Shown: positions 27,121 through 36,479, numbered from the stretch's first letter. The stretch is 64,000 nucleotides of DNA from Phytohabitans rumicis (GCF_011764445.1 NZ_BLPG01000001.1:7891001-7955000); one strand, 5' to 3'. The notes: generated by a model not told the origin, from the sequence alone. Program-made: numbers and translations.

Positions 27121-27684
27121 TCAACGCGCGCGCTGGAGGATGGTGATCAGCACGCTGGCGCCGACCGCGATCGACTCGGTCAGCGTCCACGCCGACTTGT
27201 CCGTGGTCTGTCCGAACAGGCGCCGCCCGGTGCCGAGGATGACCGGAAACGTCATGAGGTGAAGCTCGTCGACCAGGTCGTGCTCGAGCAGCCCTTGTAC
27301 GAGTTGGATGCTGCCGGCGACCGAGATGTCGCCGTCGACCTCGTCCTTGAGCCGGGTCACCTCTTCGACCAGGTCGCCGGCGAGCACGCGCGTGTTGTTC
27401 CACTTGGGGTCGGCGAGCGTGCCCGAGACGACGTACTTGGGCATCCCGTTGTACTTGTCGGCGAGCTCGCCCTCGTACCCGGGCCAGGCCGCGGCGAATC
27501 CCTCGTAGGTGCGGCGGCCGAGCAGCAGCGCCGCGGCGCCGAGCGCCTCGTCGACCTTGAACTGCTCGCCCTCCGTGCCGCGGTCGAACTCGAAGCTCCA
27601 GTTCGGGTACTTGAAGTCCTCCCCGCCGGGCGCCTGCACGACGCCGTCGAGCGAGATGAACTCGGTGACCACGATCTTTCCCAT
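27121..27684 (-). CDS. Dihydrofolate reductase-family (RibD C-terminal) protein
   Basis: 187 residues: KIVVTEFISLDGVVQAPGG at the start, LLLGRRTYEGFAAAWP, YVVSGTLADPKWNNTRVL, and ISVAGSIQLVQGLLEHDLVDELHLMTFPVILGTG. This pattern marks the RibD-C/YyaP subgroup, which binds NADPH; substrates are mostly unknown. The gene lies 13 bases behind the hydrolase gene on the same strand, with a ribosome binding site GGGGAG just ahead of ATG 27684. Confidence 0.85.
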   Translation of the reverse strand: MGKIVVTEFISLDGVVQAPGGEDFKYPNWSFEFDRGTEGEQFKVDEALGAAALLLGRRTYEGFAAAWPGYEGELADKYNGMPKYVVSGTLADPKWNNTRVLAGDLVEEVTRLKDEVDGDISVAGSIQLVQGLLEHDLVDELHLMTFPVILGTGRRLFGQTTDKSAWTLTESIAVGASVLITILQRAR

Positions 27685-27697
27685 GTCGGCTCCCCTC

Positions 27698-28510
27698 TCA
27701 GCGGTCGAAGTCGCGCAGCACGGCGGCGAGCACGTCGGCGGGGGCGCTGTGCTGCTCGCCCTTGACGGGCAGCAGGGTCGCGGTCGGCAGCAGGTCGGCG
27801 AGCGCCTCGGTGCCGGTGACGATGAACGGGAACGTCCCGGTGCCGTGCATCACGAGCGTGGGCACGGTGATGGCGGCCCAGCGGTCACCGGGCAGCGGGG
27901 CGCCCGACATCGTGGTCCCCATGATCCGACCGTCGTACGCGATCGTGGGCGCGACGGCCTCCATGATCGGCCAGAATTCGCTCTGCCGGATGCCGTCTAC
28001 GAACTCGGGCGGCATGCCGGCCGCGGCGGTGATGAACAGCTCTGCGGCGTCCCCGGGGCGGCCGTCGGCCACGGCGGCGTCGAGGCGTTCCACGTAGTCC
28101 GCCGGCAGCGGCGGGCGGCTGTCGTCGACGACGAACGGCGGCTCGAACAGCGCCAGCCGCCTGATCGGCAGGCCGGCCGCCGCGGCGTCGAGCGCGAGGA
28201 CCGCCCCGGACGACCAGCCGAACACGGTCGCCGGCGCGCCCGCGACCTCGATGAGCGCGGCGAGGTCCTCGATCTCGCGGGCCACGGCGTACGGCGCGGT
28301 GTCCGTGCTCTGGCCGCGCCCGCGACGGTCGTACGCGTACGTCCGGAACTCGTCGCTCAGCATCCCTCCGATCTGCTCGTTGAGCGGGTTGATCGCGGGG
28401 TAGGCGGTCGCGCCGTCGATGATGATGAGCGGCTCGCCCTCGCCCCACGCGGTGAACGCGATCACGGTGCCATCGGCGGACACGGCGGCCGCGCTGACGT
28501 TCTCGGTCAT
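27698..28510 (-). CDS. Alpha/beta hydrolase
   Basis: 270 residues, ATG 28510 with GGAAGG upstream; the open frame further upstream is a shadow. EPLIIIDGATAYP holds the oxyanion region, FGWSSGAVLAL the nucleophile elbow (GWSSG) and AYDRRGRGQS the usual second turn. A C-terminal histidine in KGEQHSAPADV completes the triad. Substrate unknown. It lies between the AraC-type regulator and the reductase in one leftward group. Confidence 0.82.
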   Translation of the reverse strand: MTENVSAAAVSADGTVIAFTAWGEGEPLIIIDGATAYPAINPLNEQIGGMLSDEFRTYAYDRRGRGQSTDTAPYAVAREIEDLAALIEVAGAPATVFGWSSGAVLALDAAAAGLPIRRLALFEPPFVVDDSRPPLPADYVERLDAAVADGRPGDAAELFITAAAGMPPEFVDGIRQSEFWPIMEAVAPTIAYDGRIMGTTMSGAPLPGDRWAAITVPTLVMHGTGTFPFIVTGTEALADLLPTATLLPVKGEQHSAPADVLAAVLRDFDR

Positions 28511-28562
28511 CTGGATTGCCTTCCTGGTAGCGGTGCGGCGTATTCGCCGCGTGCCACTCAGA

Positions 28563-29285
28563 TTAGGAACCGCTGACGTCGTCGACCTTGTACAGAAGCG
28601 ACAGGGGCTGCTCGGCCGCGTCCGGGTGGCGCAGTTCGGTCGCGGTGCGGCCGATGAACCGCTGGAGCGAGCGGGCCAGGTGCGGCTGGTCGTAGTAGCC
28701 GAGCCGGTTGACGACGTCGAGCGGTGCGAGGCCCTCGGCGAGCAGGATCGCGGCCTGCCGGGCCCGCTCGATCTGCCGGATGCTGCCCTGCGTGAGGCCG
28801 GTGGCCGCGGCGACCCGGCGCTGCACCGACCGCGTACCGACCGCCGGCAGCCCGCCGGAAACGACGTCGTCGACGAGCGGGTCGCGCACGACGACACCCT
28901 CCCGCACCAGCCGGGCGACGAACTGCTCCGCGCCGTCGAAGTCCGGGATGAGCCATTCGTCGCCGCGCAGCACGAACGTCTTGGCCGTCGCGTGCGGGCT
29001 CAGCAGCGCCGAGTCGACCAGGCGCGCCGCCGGCAGATGCGGCATCGAGGTGCCGTGCGCGAACGTGATGCCGAACGACCACGACCCGTCGGGCACGTCG
29101 ACGCTCGTCGCCGTGGTCTCCGGACCGCGTACGGCGGCGTGGATCCGGCCGTCGTGCTCCCAGAACACGAGCTCCCAGTTCGACGTCGCGATCGAGGTCA
29201 TCCGCGCGACCCCGGACGCGCGGCTGCGCCACACGCGGTGAACGTAGGGCGAGTCCGAGGGTCGGTCCTCGTTCTCCAGCGGCAT
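28563..29285 (-). CDS. AraC-family transcriptional regulator
   Basis: 240 residues from ATG 29285 with GGGGAGA five bases upstream. The C-terminal ~90 residues carry a double helix-turn-helix: VGTRSVQRRVAAATGL, then QAAILLAEGLAPLDVVNRLGYYDQPHLARSLQRFIG. The N-terminal part is a ligand-binding beta region of unknown specificity. The two enzyme genes that follow leftward (gaps of 52 and 13 bases) are likely targets. Confidence 0.82.
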   Translation of the reverse strand: MPLENEDRPSDSPYVHRVWRSRASGVARMTSIATSNWELVFWEHDGRIHAAVRGPETTATSVDVPDGSWSFGITFAHGTSMPHLPAARLVDSALLSPHATAKTFVLRGDEWLIPDFDGAEQFVARLVREGVVVRDPLVDDVVSGGLPAVGTRSVQRRVAAATGLTQGSIRQIERARQAAILLAEGLAPLDVVNRLGYYDQPHLARSLQRFIGRTATELRHPDAAEQPLSLLYKVDDVSGS

Positions 29286-29382
29286 ACCGTCTCCCCGATG
29301 ACGTATGGGGCCAGTCTCGCACGGACAACCGGATCCTCGGCCGGGCCCGTCTGAGGGTTGATGAGCCATCGGAGGGCCGGCA

Positions 29383-29907
29383 ATGCGGGATAGTTCGGAC
29401 AAAGAGTACGTCGACTACGTAACGGCGCGGATTCCCGCGCTGCGACGGCTGGCGTACCTCCTGGCCGGCGACGAGCACCGCGCCGACGACCTGGTCCAAC
29501 AGACCATCACCAGGCTGTACGTGAAGTGGCGGCGGGCGCAGGTCGCCGACAATCTCGACGCGTACGTGCGCACCATGCTGGTCCGGACGTACGTGGACGA
29601 GCGGCGGCTGGCGTGGTCGCGGGTCCGGCTGTTCCGCGAATTGCCCGAGCCCGCGCCGTTCGAGGACGACGGGATCGAAGACCGGCAGGTCGTCCGGGCG
29701 GCGCTGAGCCGGGTGCCCCGCCGGCAGCAGGCCGTCCTGGTGTTGCGGTTCTTCTACGACCTGTCGGTCGACGACGTGGCCGGCATGCTCGGCTGCTCAA
29801 CCGGCACGGTCAAGAGCCAGACGTCCCGCGGACTGGCACATCTGCGGCGCCTGCTCGGCGAGCGGGAGTTCGCCGGCTATTCCACCACGAATCGAGGAGC
29901 CCGATAA
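29383..29907 (+). CDS. SigE-type ECF RNA polymerase sigma factor
   Basis: 174 residues, ATG 29383 with GGAGGG seven bases upstream. Region 2 is seen at LRRLAYLLAGDEHRADDLVQQTITRLYVKW and region 4 at VPRRQQAVLVLRFFYDLSVDDVAGMLGCSTGTVKSQTSRGLAHLRRLL, as in the actinobacterial sigma-E (TIGR02983) group. The stop overlaps the ATG of the next gene by one base (TAATG), so the membrane protein downstream is its probable regulator. Confidence 0.88.
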   Translation: MRDSSDKEYVDYVTARIPALRRLAYLLAGDEHRADDLVQQTITRLYVKWRRAQVADNLDAYVRTMLVRTYVDERRLAWSRVRLFRELPEPAPFEDDGIEDRQVVRAALSRVPRRQQAVLVLRFFYDLSVDDVAGMLGCSTGTVKSQTSRGLAHLRRLLGEREFAGYSTTNRGAR

Positions 29908-31127
29908 TGCCATCCGAAATCGATCTTCTGCGGTCGCTCGACGACGAGCCGCGCACGCCGTCCACCGTGGACATCCAGCGCGCGATGACCGTCGGGCGCC
30001 GTCGTCGCATCCGCCGCACCATCGGGTACGCGGGCGCGGCGACGGTGACCGCGCTCGCCGTCGCCGGCGCCTCGTTCGCGGGCGGGCTGCTCACCCACGC
30101 CGCACCGCAGGTCGGGACGACCGGCACGCCGCGCGCCGCCACCACCACCGCGCCGCCGGCGACCCCGCCGACCCGTTGCACACTCAACCGGCTGCCCGCA
30201 CCGGACAACGCGCCGATGGCCCTGGTCAGCGGGGCCGACCCCAGCGGCCGGTACATCGTCGGGCGCTCGTACCCGAAGGCCGGCGGCTACCAGGCGGTCA
30301 TCTGGCACGACGGCAAGGCCACGAAGGTGATGCTCCCCGGGGACCTCGAGGAGGCGCTGCGCGACGTCAACTCGACGGGTACCGCGGTCGGCTGGAGCTA
30401 CGTCGGCGGCAGCGAGGAGACCACCGGGCAGGTCCCGTACGTCTACCACAACGGCAAGGTGTCGCAACTGCCCGGCGTGCGGCGCGGATCCGCGTCCGCG
30501 ATCAACGACGCCGGAGCGATCGTGGGCGACGACGACAACGGCGCCGCGCTGCTCTGGCCGTCGCCGACCGCGAACCCGACCCGCCTGCCGGTGCCCGCCG
30601 GCACCTCGGAGGCCATGGCCAGAGACATCGACGAGGACGGCACCATCGTCGGCACCGTCGACAACGAGCGGCCGTACGTCTGGCTGCCGGACGGCACCCA
30701 CCGCGAGCTTGCGCTGCCGGACCTCGACGGCAAGCCGGCCGCGACCGCCCGGGTCTTCAGCGTCCGGAACGGCTGGGCGACCGGGGTGGCCACCAACGGC
30801 GAGGGCCGCAAGGGCGACCCCGCGCTGGGCGGCAAGGCGGTGGCGGTCCGGTGGAACATCCGCACCGGCGAGGTGCGCGTCTTCGACGCGCTGAGCTCCG
30901 CGGCGAACGGGGTGAACGCGCACGGCTGGCAGGTGGGCACCGACCAGCAGGGGCGCGCGGTGCTCGTCGCCGACGCCGTGACGGTGGTGCTGCCGGACCT
31001 GCACAGCCACACGCCGAACGGGCTGTCGAACATCGCGACCACGGTGAGCGACGATGGGCGTACCGTCGCCGGGCAGTCGGACGACGCGACGGGGACCATC
31101 CAGGCCATCGTGTGGCGCTGCCAGTAG
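29907..31127 (+). CDS. Single-pass membrane protein with HAF-type repeats, probable sigma-factor partner
   Basis: 406 residues. A short cytoplasmic N-terminus (about 1-33), a membrane helix (GYAGAATVTALAVAGASFAGGLL), a threonine/proline linker, then an extracellular beta-propeller-like region. That region has repeating units such as GGYQAVIWHDGKATKVML, PYVWLPDGTHRELALPDLDG and QAIVWRC; the HAF pattern is ..A..W..G....L. The small N-terminal region could act as an anti-sigma domain for the coupled SigE-type factor, but no recognisable zinc-binding anti-sigma motif is present. The role of sensor or anti-sigma factor is inferred from coupling and topology. Confidence 0.65.
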   Translation: MPSEIDLLRSLDDEPRTPSTVDIQRAMTVGRRRRIRRTIGYAGAATVTALAVAGASFAGGLLTHAAPQVGTTGTPRAATTTAPPATPPTRCTLNRLPAPDNAPMALVSGADPSGRYIVGRSYPKAGGYQAVIWHDGKATKVMLPGDLEEALRDVNSTGTAVGWSYVGGSEETTGQVPYVYHNGKVSQLPGVRRGSASAINDAGAIVGDDDNGAALLWPSPTANPTRLPVPAGTSEAMARDIDEDGTIVGTVDNERPYVWLPDGTHRELALPDLDGKPAATARVFSVRNGWATGVATNGEGRKGDPALGGKAVAVRWNIRTGEVRVFDALSSAANGVNAHGWQVGTDQQGRAVLVADAVTVVLPDLHSHTPNGLSNIATTVSDDGRTVAGQSDDATGTIQAIVWRCQ

Positions 31128-31143
31128 GCCCGGCATGGTGCGT

Positions 31144-31179
31144 GGGGTGTCCGGGGCCGGAAGCCGGGTCGGACACCCC
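31144..31179. terminator. Bidirectional intrinsic terminator
   Basis: GGGGTGTCCG (31144-31153) pairs perfectly with CGGACACCCC (31170-31179) around a 16-base loop, followed by CTTT. It sits between the convergent genes ending at 31127 and 31197. Confidence 0.75.
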
Positions 31180-31196
31180 CTTTGGTACGACAGCCC

Positions 31197-32015
31197 CTAC
31201 GGCAGGGCACTCCTGAGCCTTGGCAGCGCCGTCTGCGCCACCGCCCGGCTCGTGTTCCGGGTGGCGTAGTTCGCGACCGCCTCACGGTCCAGCGGCCGGC
31301 CGACCAGTATCGTGCCCCGGCGCCAAACCTCGATCCCGAACGCATCGTCGCCGTTGTAGGCGACGCAGTGGTACTGGATCTCGACGATGACGACGCGCCC
31401 GTCGAAGTCCCGCTCGATGACCCGATCCTCCGTGCATGCCGGTGCGAGCTTGACCACGAGGGTCTCGTAGCTGCGGATCTGGTCGCGGATGAGCAGATCG
31501 ATGCCGTTGACGAGGCCGGCCTTGGCGCGGGCCGCGATCGCGATCGCGTAGATCTCGCCGATGACGTGACCGATGTTGTCGGTCGCCTGCTTGCTCTGGA
31601 CGGCGTCGAGGTACGCCGAGGCCAGGCCGGCGCACCTGGTGGCCTCCTGGGCCCACAGTTGACGCACGGACGTGGACATGAAGTTGATGTCCGCGAATTC
31701 GATGGTGTGGCTCCGGGCGCATGCCTGCACCTCGGCGCTGGCGATCGCGTCGACGTGGTTGAGGATTCGGACCTCGGACGCCTCGATGGCGGCGATGACC
31801 TGCTGGATCGCCGCGTCCAGGTCGCTGGAGGATCCGCCGCCGAAGACGCTGCCGGCCACCACGAGGACGGCGGTGACCCAGTCGAACGCCTGAGCGCTCA
31901 CGTTGGTGGCCGAGTTGTCCTGGGGCGCTGCCTGTGCCGGCTGACCGGCGCCGGCCACGGCGATCGCGACCGCGAGGGTCCCGGCCGCGACGGTGCGCAG
32001 CAGTCTCATTCTCAT
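31197..32015 (-). CDS. Secreted protein of unknown function
   Basis: 272 residues from ATG 32015, with GGAGA six bases upstream; a longer upstream frame has no ribosome binding site. A signal peptide (MRMRLLRTVAAGTLAVAIAVAGAG) is cleaved near AQAAP. The mature protein is helical with regular acidic and alanine heptads (LDAAIQQVIAAIEASEVRILNHVDAIA) and four or so cysteines. I do not recognise the family. It is divergent from another secreted-protein gene across a gap that contains a triplicated palindrome. Confidence 0.65.
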   Translation of the reverse strand: MRMRLLRTVAAGTLAVAIAVAGAGQPAQAAPQDNSATNVSAQAFDWVTAVLVVAGSVFGGGSSSDLDAAIQQVIAAIEASEVRILNHVDAIASAEVQACARSHTIEFADINFMSTSVRQLWAQEATRCAGLASAYLDAVQSKQATDNIGHVIGEIYAIAIAARAKAGLVNGIDLLIRDQIRSYETLVVKLAPACTEDRVIERDFDGRVVIVEIQYHCVAYNGDDAFGIEVWRRGTILVGRPLDREAVANYATRNTSRAVAQTALPRLRSALP

Positions 32016-32091
32016 GTCGGTTCTCCACTCTTGCAGCCGTTGGTTCCGGGCGGTGCGATGCTCTGAGCGGCGGCGCGGGCCCGTCAAGCAA

Positions 32092-32184
32092 TGCGTCATC
32101 GCGCAGCGGCGGGATGCGTGATGCCGCACGGCCTTGCGGCGCGGCCGTGGAGCGGAAGCGGGCGGCGGGTTGCGCAATCACGCA
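32092..32184. promoter_or_regulatory. Three copies of a 14-bp palindromic motif TGCG-N6-CGCA
   Basis: TGCGTCATCGCGCA (32092-32105), TGCGTGATGCCGCA (32115-32128) and TGCGCAATCACGCA (32171-32184, which reads TGCGTGATTGCGCA on the other strand). The first two are 23 bp apart, the third 56 bp further. All lie in the 282-bp gap between two divergent secreted-protein genes, next to a DNA-binding-protein gene. They are likely regulator binding sites; the protein is unknown. Confidence 0.55.
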
Positions 32185-32297
32185 GGCTTGGACACGAATC
32201 GGCAACGGTTGATGACCGTCCCGAACCGGGAGTGGTTACATCCCTCCCGCGGGCCGGGGGCCCGCGTGACGGGTTCAGCAACACAGGGGAGGCGACA

Positions 32298-32836
32298 ATG
32301 ACGGGCTCCAGCCGTGCTTGGCTGGCCATCGCCGCCGTGGCCGGACTTCTGCTCTTCGGCGGGCCGGCGCCCGCGCTCGCCTACGACCCGCGGTGGGCGC
32401 CAGTGTCATGTGCCAGCGGCGCGATGACCGGCTACTGGGCGGAACCGGACGAACAGGGCGGGAATTTTTGCGGATATCGGGGTGGATCCAGCCGTGCGCC
32501 CAGTCCGGGTACACCAATGGGTTCGCCTTCGTCGGCTACGCCTCCCCGATAGGCCAGCGAAGCCCTATCCTGCCGTACGAGTCGATGGATTCGCCGACGA
32601 GCTTCGACTTCCCGATCACCGGGCCCTACGGCGGCAGGCCACCCGGTGAGCCGGTGGTGCTGTGCCTGTTGTTCGCCGATGAGCAGCGGCTGGCCTGTTT
32701 GAGCATCGACTTCGCCGCGCCGAGAGACTCCGTCGTCGCACCGGTCGCGACCGACGATCCTCGGGTCCGCACCGGATACCGGGAGGAGGTGTTCCCCCCG
32801 TGGGAGCTCAATCCGACGTGTGGCACCTGCGCATGA
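32298..32836 (+). CDS. Small secreted protein of unknown function; one frameshift
   Basis: 179 residues after repair. ATG 32298 has AGGGGAGG eight bases upstream, and a signal peptide runs to PALAYDP. The frame breaks at the TTTTT run 32465-32469; one extra T joins DEQGGNF to LRISGWIQPCAQSGYTNGFAF. The mature part ends ELNPTCGTCA, with several cysteines that could be disulfide-bonded. No family is recognised. Its stop overlaps the ATG of the regulator at 32833 (ATGA), which suggests joint expression. Confidence 0.6.
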
Positions 32837-33855
32837 CCGGGGCGGTCCCTTCGCTGGTGGCCTGGGGAGCGACGCCCGACGCGGATCTGATCTACCGCCG
32901 CCTGCTCACCCTCGGCCCGGCCAGGGCGGCCGCGCTGCGGCAGGAGCTGGGACTGTCACGCCAGCGGATCGCCGACGCGCTCGACGAGCTCACATCGATC
33001 GGCGCGGCCGTCGCGGGCCTGGCGGCGGCACCGCGCGATGCCATCTGGACGGCCCGAACGGCGCCGGAGGTCATCGCGTCGCTGCGCCGCAGCCGTTTGC
33101 GGCAAACCGTCGGCGACACCGCACGGCACCGCCGCACGTACGCCACGGCTCCCGCCGGCCCGATCGGGCAGGTGGCCCGGATCGGGGAGGGCGTCCGGCA
33201 CCTGCGGACCCGGGCGATGACCCGCACCCGACTGGCCGAGCTGGTGGGCGTCGCCCGCCACGAGCACCTGGCGATGAACCCCGAGCACGTCTTCGACGCC
33301 GAATCCGCGCGACCGGCCGTATCCATGGACCGCACGCTGCTCGAACGCGGCGTACACATGCGGGTGCTCGGCGTCCAGGCGGGCAGTCCCGACCCGATGG
33401 TCTGGTACGGGCGTACGCCGACGGAGGCGATCCCCGCCTACCGGGCGGCCGTGGTCGTACCGATGAAGCTGTTCGTGGTGGACCGCCGGATCGCGATCTT
33501 CCCGGTCACGCCGACCGACTTCGACCACGGGTACCTGGAGGTCACCCAGCCCGCGGTCGTGGCCGCGCTCGTGGCGCTCTTCGAGCAGCAGTGGGCGGCC
33601 GGCCGCGACCCGGAGCAGCACAGCCTGCCGCGGATCACGCTCGATCCCCGGGAGCTGGCGCTGATAGAGCTGCTGGCAAGGGGCCACACCGACACCACCG
33701 CCGCCCGCGAACTGCGCATCAGCACCCGGTCGGTCTCGTCGATCGTCCGCGGCCTCATGGACCGGCTCGGCGTGGACAACCGCTTTCAACTCGGCCTCGC
33801 GCTCGGCGCCCTGCACGTCACCGCCGTACCGGCGAGGACCCTCTCCACGGCGTGA
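32833..33855 (+). CDS. Transcriptional regulator with TrmB-like N-terminus and LuxR-type C-terminus
   Basis: 340 residues from ATG 32833, which overlaps the stop of the secreted-protein gene; GTG 32800 is an alternative with GGGAGGAGG about 12 bases ahead. Residues 10-75 form a TrmB-like winged helix (IYRRLLTLGPARAAALRQELGLSRQRIADALDEL). The central part resembles the PLD-like ligand region of TrmB proteins. The C-terminus is a LuxR HTH: LDPRELALIELLARGHTDTTAARELRISTRSVSSIVRGLMDRLGV. Such hybrids are common in actinomycetes. It may bind the palindromes at 32092-32184. Its 3' end overlaps the convergent dioxygenase gene by 38 bases. Confidence 0.8.
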   Translation: MTGAVPSLVAWGATPDADLIYRRLLTLGPARAAALRQELGLSRQRIADALDELTSIGAAVAGLAAAPRDAIWTARTAPEVIASLRRSRLRQTVGDTARHRRTYATAPAGPIGQVARIGEGVRHLRTRAMTRTRLAELVGVARHEHLAMNPEHVFDAESARPAVSMDRTLLERGVHMRVLGVQAGSPDPMVWYGRTPTEAIPAYRAAVVVPMKLFVVDRRIAIFPVTPTDFDHGYLEVTQPAVVAALVALFEQQWAAGRDPEQHSLPRITLDPRELALIELLARGHTDTTAARELRISTRSVSSIVRGLMDRLGVDNRFQLGLALGALHVTAVPARTLSTA

Positions 33856-34708
33856 GGTCGAGCTTGGGGTAGCGCAGTGCCACGCCGGCCAGCGTTTCCG
33901 GTGTCCAATATGGATGTCCGGGTGGCGGGAAGCCGAAGGCTTGTAGCTGGCGTGCGGTGGCGCGGCCGACGAACTCGCCCCATTCGGTGGTGAAGCCGCT
34001 CGCGGCCCACCCGACCCGCTGGCCCCACTGGAGGTTGGCCGGACGGAAGCACAGCTGCATGCTGTATCGGGCACCGCGGGGTGCGGTCAGTTGGGTGCCC
34101 CGGTGGAACGTGCCCGGCTCGAAGGCGATGACGGTGCCGGCCGGCCCGGCCCCGGAAACCTCGGCCGCGTAGAGCCGCGGGCTGCCGCTGTTGTCGTACC
34201 AGTTCGGCATGGCCGGGAGGCTTGCCGTGTGCTGGCGAGAAAGCAGGTGCGGTGGGCCGAGCGCCTCGGGCACGTCGTGGAGGAAGACGAACATCTCCAC
34301 CTGTCGGCAGCCCGGGGTCGTGCTGGGCACCAGGATGGTGTGGTTGAGGTAGTCGCGATGCAGGTCCTGGTCGTAGTTGCAGGCGCCGGTGTATTTGGCC
34401 CACGCCTCGGCGCCGTAGATGTGGATGTCGTCCACGCCCAGGAGGGCCTCGGCGAGCGCCAGGACACGGTGGTTGACGGCCAGCAGGCTCAGCTCTGTGC
34501 TGGCGAAGGGGAACGTGTCGATCCCGGCGAACTCGTCGCCGACGAAGCGTTCGCGGCGCGGATCGGTCCCGTCGTGGAATCCGTCGGCGGACGGGAAGAG
34601 CAGATCCAGCTCGCGCACCGCGGGCGTGAGCTCGCGGGCGGGGAGGAAACCCGGAAGGATCACGAAGCCGTCGGTGTGCCAGGCCCGTGCCGCGTCCGCA
34701 AGCTCCAT
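33818..34708 (-). CDS. PhyH-family Fe(II)/2-oxoglutarate dioxygenase (second copy)
   Basis: 296 residues from ATG 34708; an upstream in-frame start is possible and would add a few residues. Iron ligands are H117-x-D119 in DLHRDYLNHT and H202 in EPGTFHRGTQ. FVFLHDVPEALGPPHLLSRQH is the usual core strand region. It is only distantly similar to the PhyH protein at 17867. Substrate unknown. It stands alone, between the TrmB/LuxR regulator and the pectate lyase. Confidence 0.78.
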   Translation of the reverse strand: MELADAARAWHTDGFVILPGFLPARELTPAVRELDLLFPSADGFHDGTDPRRERFVGDEFAGIDTFPFASTELSLLAVNHRVLALAEALLGVDDIHIYGAEAWAKYTGACNYDQDLHRDYLNHTILVPSTTPGCRQVEMFVFLHDVPEALGPPHLLSRQHTASLPAMPNWYDNSGSPRLYAAEVSGAGPAGTVIAFEPGTFHRGTQLTAPRGARYSMQLCFRPANLQWGQRVGWAASGFTTEWGEFVGRATARQLQAFGFPPPGHPYWTPETLAGVALRYPKLDLTPWRGSSPVRR

Positions 34709-34766
34709 CGGGCCAGGATCGCCGAGACGCAAACCCGCCGGCAACCGAATTCCATCGAACACAGGC

Positions 34767-34800
34767 GATCCGGCGACCGGACCGTGCCGGTCGCCGGATC
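34767..34800 (-). terminator. Perfect 14-bp stem hairpin downstream of the pectate lyase
   Basis: GATCCGGCGACCGG and its exact complement flank a six-base loop. It lies 18 bases past the pectate lyase stop on that gene's strand, so it is its likely terminator. No T-tract. Confidence 0.6.
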
Positions 34801-34817
34801 CTCCGGTACGTAGGTTC

Positions 34818-36442
34818 CTAGAGCTTGCCCGCCCCGGCACCCGCCGTGACGGATGACTTGACGGTGGCGACGTTGCCCGCGGTGTAGCCGTACGGGATGG
34901 CGGCCACGGTGCCGTTGACCTCACACGGTCCGGAGTTGGTGAGCGAGTTGTTGCGCGCCACCAACCGTCCGGGAGCGGAATCCGCGTACCCGCTCGCCGA
35001 CCAGCACGCCTGCTGCACGTTCTCGAAGACGTTGGCTTCGACGAGCACACCGGCGTTCATTGTGGACGCGATCGCGTACGAGGACGTGTTGTTGTTGACG
35101 TTCGTGTAGTAGTTGTTGAACACGTGGACCGTCTCGCCGAAGCGCACCCGGGGGCTGCGCTCGAAGGTCCGGTCGAACCAGTTGTGGTGGTAGGTGACCC
35201 GCAGGTGACCGACGTCCTCGCCGGCGTTGCCGTCCGAGTGGCCGACCAGTGAGGTCTTCCAGTGGTCGCGGATGACGTTCCACGACACGGTGATGTAGTC
35301 ACCGGCGTGCGTGATGTCGATCATCCCGTCGTAGAAGTCGACGTCGGCCTCGATGGTGCTGGAGAGCGTGTTGTGGTCGATCCAGATGTGCGTGGCGTTC
35401 TCGATCTGGATCGCGTCGGTGCCCGGTACGCCGCGGATGTTGAGGTTCTGGATGATGACGTTCGCCGGCTGCATGTCCTCGATGTTGAGGGTGGTTCCGG
35501 TGAATCCGGAGCTCGCGCCGACGCCCCGGATCGTCTTGTTGGCCGTGATCTCGACGGTGCCCGAGCCGCTGAGCATGCCGTTCACGAGGATGGTCCGGGT
35601 GCCCGCGGCCTGAGCCTGGGTGCGGAAGTCGGCGAAGGTGGACACGGTGACCGTGGCGCCACCCGCGCCGCCGGTGGTGCCGCCGCCCTGCGTGGCCCAG
35701 CCAACGATCCCGCCCGGCGGCTGCGGGCTGGTGGTCGGCGTTGGTGTGGGCGACGTCGGGGTGGACGGCGATACCGAGGGCGAGGCGCTCGGCGACGACG
35801 TGGTCGGGCTCGGGCCGGCCGTGTCGGTCACCAGCACGTCGTCGAAGGAGCCCGCGGCGTAGTTGGCCACGAGGCCCGCGCGTCCGGTGCCGTACGAGCT
35901 GTCCGATGTGGACACCACCTGGGTGCCGTTGACCGAGCCCACCAGGGAGCTGCCGGTGGCGCTCAACGACAGGGTGTACCGGGTGCCGGTGACCGTGGAG
36001 AACGACGCCGAGGCGAGCGTGGTGGTCGCTCCCTTGCGGATCTGTACGGAGTTCGGCGTGAGCACGAGCGCGTAGAAGTTGGACGTGCTCTGCGCGCGGG
36101 TCGCGATGCCGATCCCCGCGAGGTCGAGGTGCCGAAGGCGGTGGCCGCGACGCTGGCCGATACCGTGACCGTGGACCACGACGTGGAGCCGGCCAGCGCT
36201 TTGGCGCTGGCGCTACTGCCCGACTGTGCATAGGCGCCGGACGATACCGACCAACTGCCGCCCGAGGTGCTCCAGCCGCTGGCGTTGCCATCGTTGAAGT
36301 CGTCCGAGAACAGCGTGGCCGCGTTCGCCGCGGTGCCGATGGTAAAGACCAGCGCGGTGAGCGCGGCGGTGACGCCAGCCACCAGGGCGACCCGGGCACC
36401 CCTGCTCAGCCGGCGGATGGGGACGGACTGCGCTTCCTGCAC
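34818..36442 (-). CDS. Secreted pectate lyase, polysaccharide lyase family 1; one frameshift
   Basis: 541 residues after repair. GTG 36442 has GGGAGG seven bases upstream (36450-36455), better than the in-frame start at 36481. A signal/anchor stretch is followed by a LamG/concanavalin-like domain (LFSDDFNDGNASGWSTSGGSW), a proline/serine/threonine linker, then the PL1 beta-helix with IWIDHNTL, DVDFYDGMIDIT, RVTYHHNWFD and SPRVRFGETVHVFNNYY. The Arg of SPRVRFG would be catalytic and the DVD stretch calcium-binding. It cleaves polygalacturonate by beta-elimination. The frame breaks between about 36117 and 36135 (TAFGTS to DLAGIGIATRAQ). Expression is probably LacI-controlled. Confidence 0.85.
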
Positions 36443-36461
36443 TGTAGGACCTCCCTGCGTC

Positions 36462-36475
36462 GGAATGCGCTTTCC
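36462..36475. promoter_or_regulatory. LacI-family operator at the pectate lyase start site
   Basis: GGAATGCGCTTTCC is a near-perfect palindrome of the LacI/GalR class (AA-GCGC-TT core). It begins four bases downstream of the -10 box and so would cover the transcription start. Confidence 0.55.
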
Positions 36476-36479
36476 TGCC

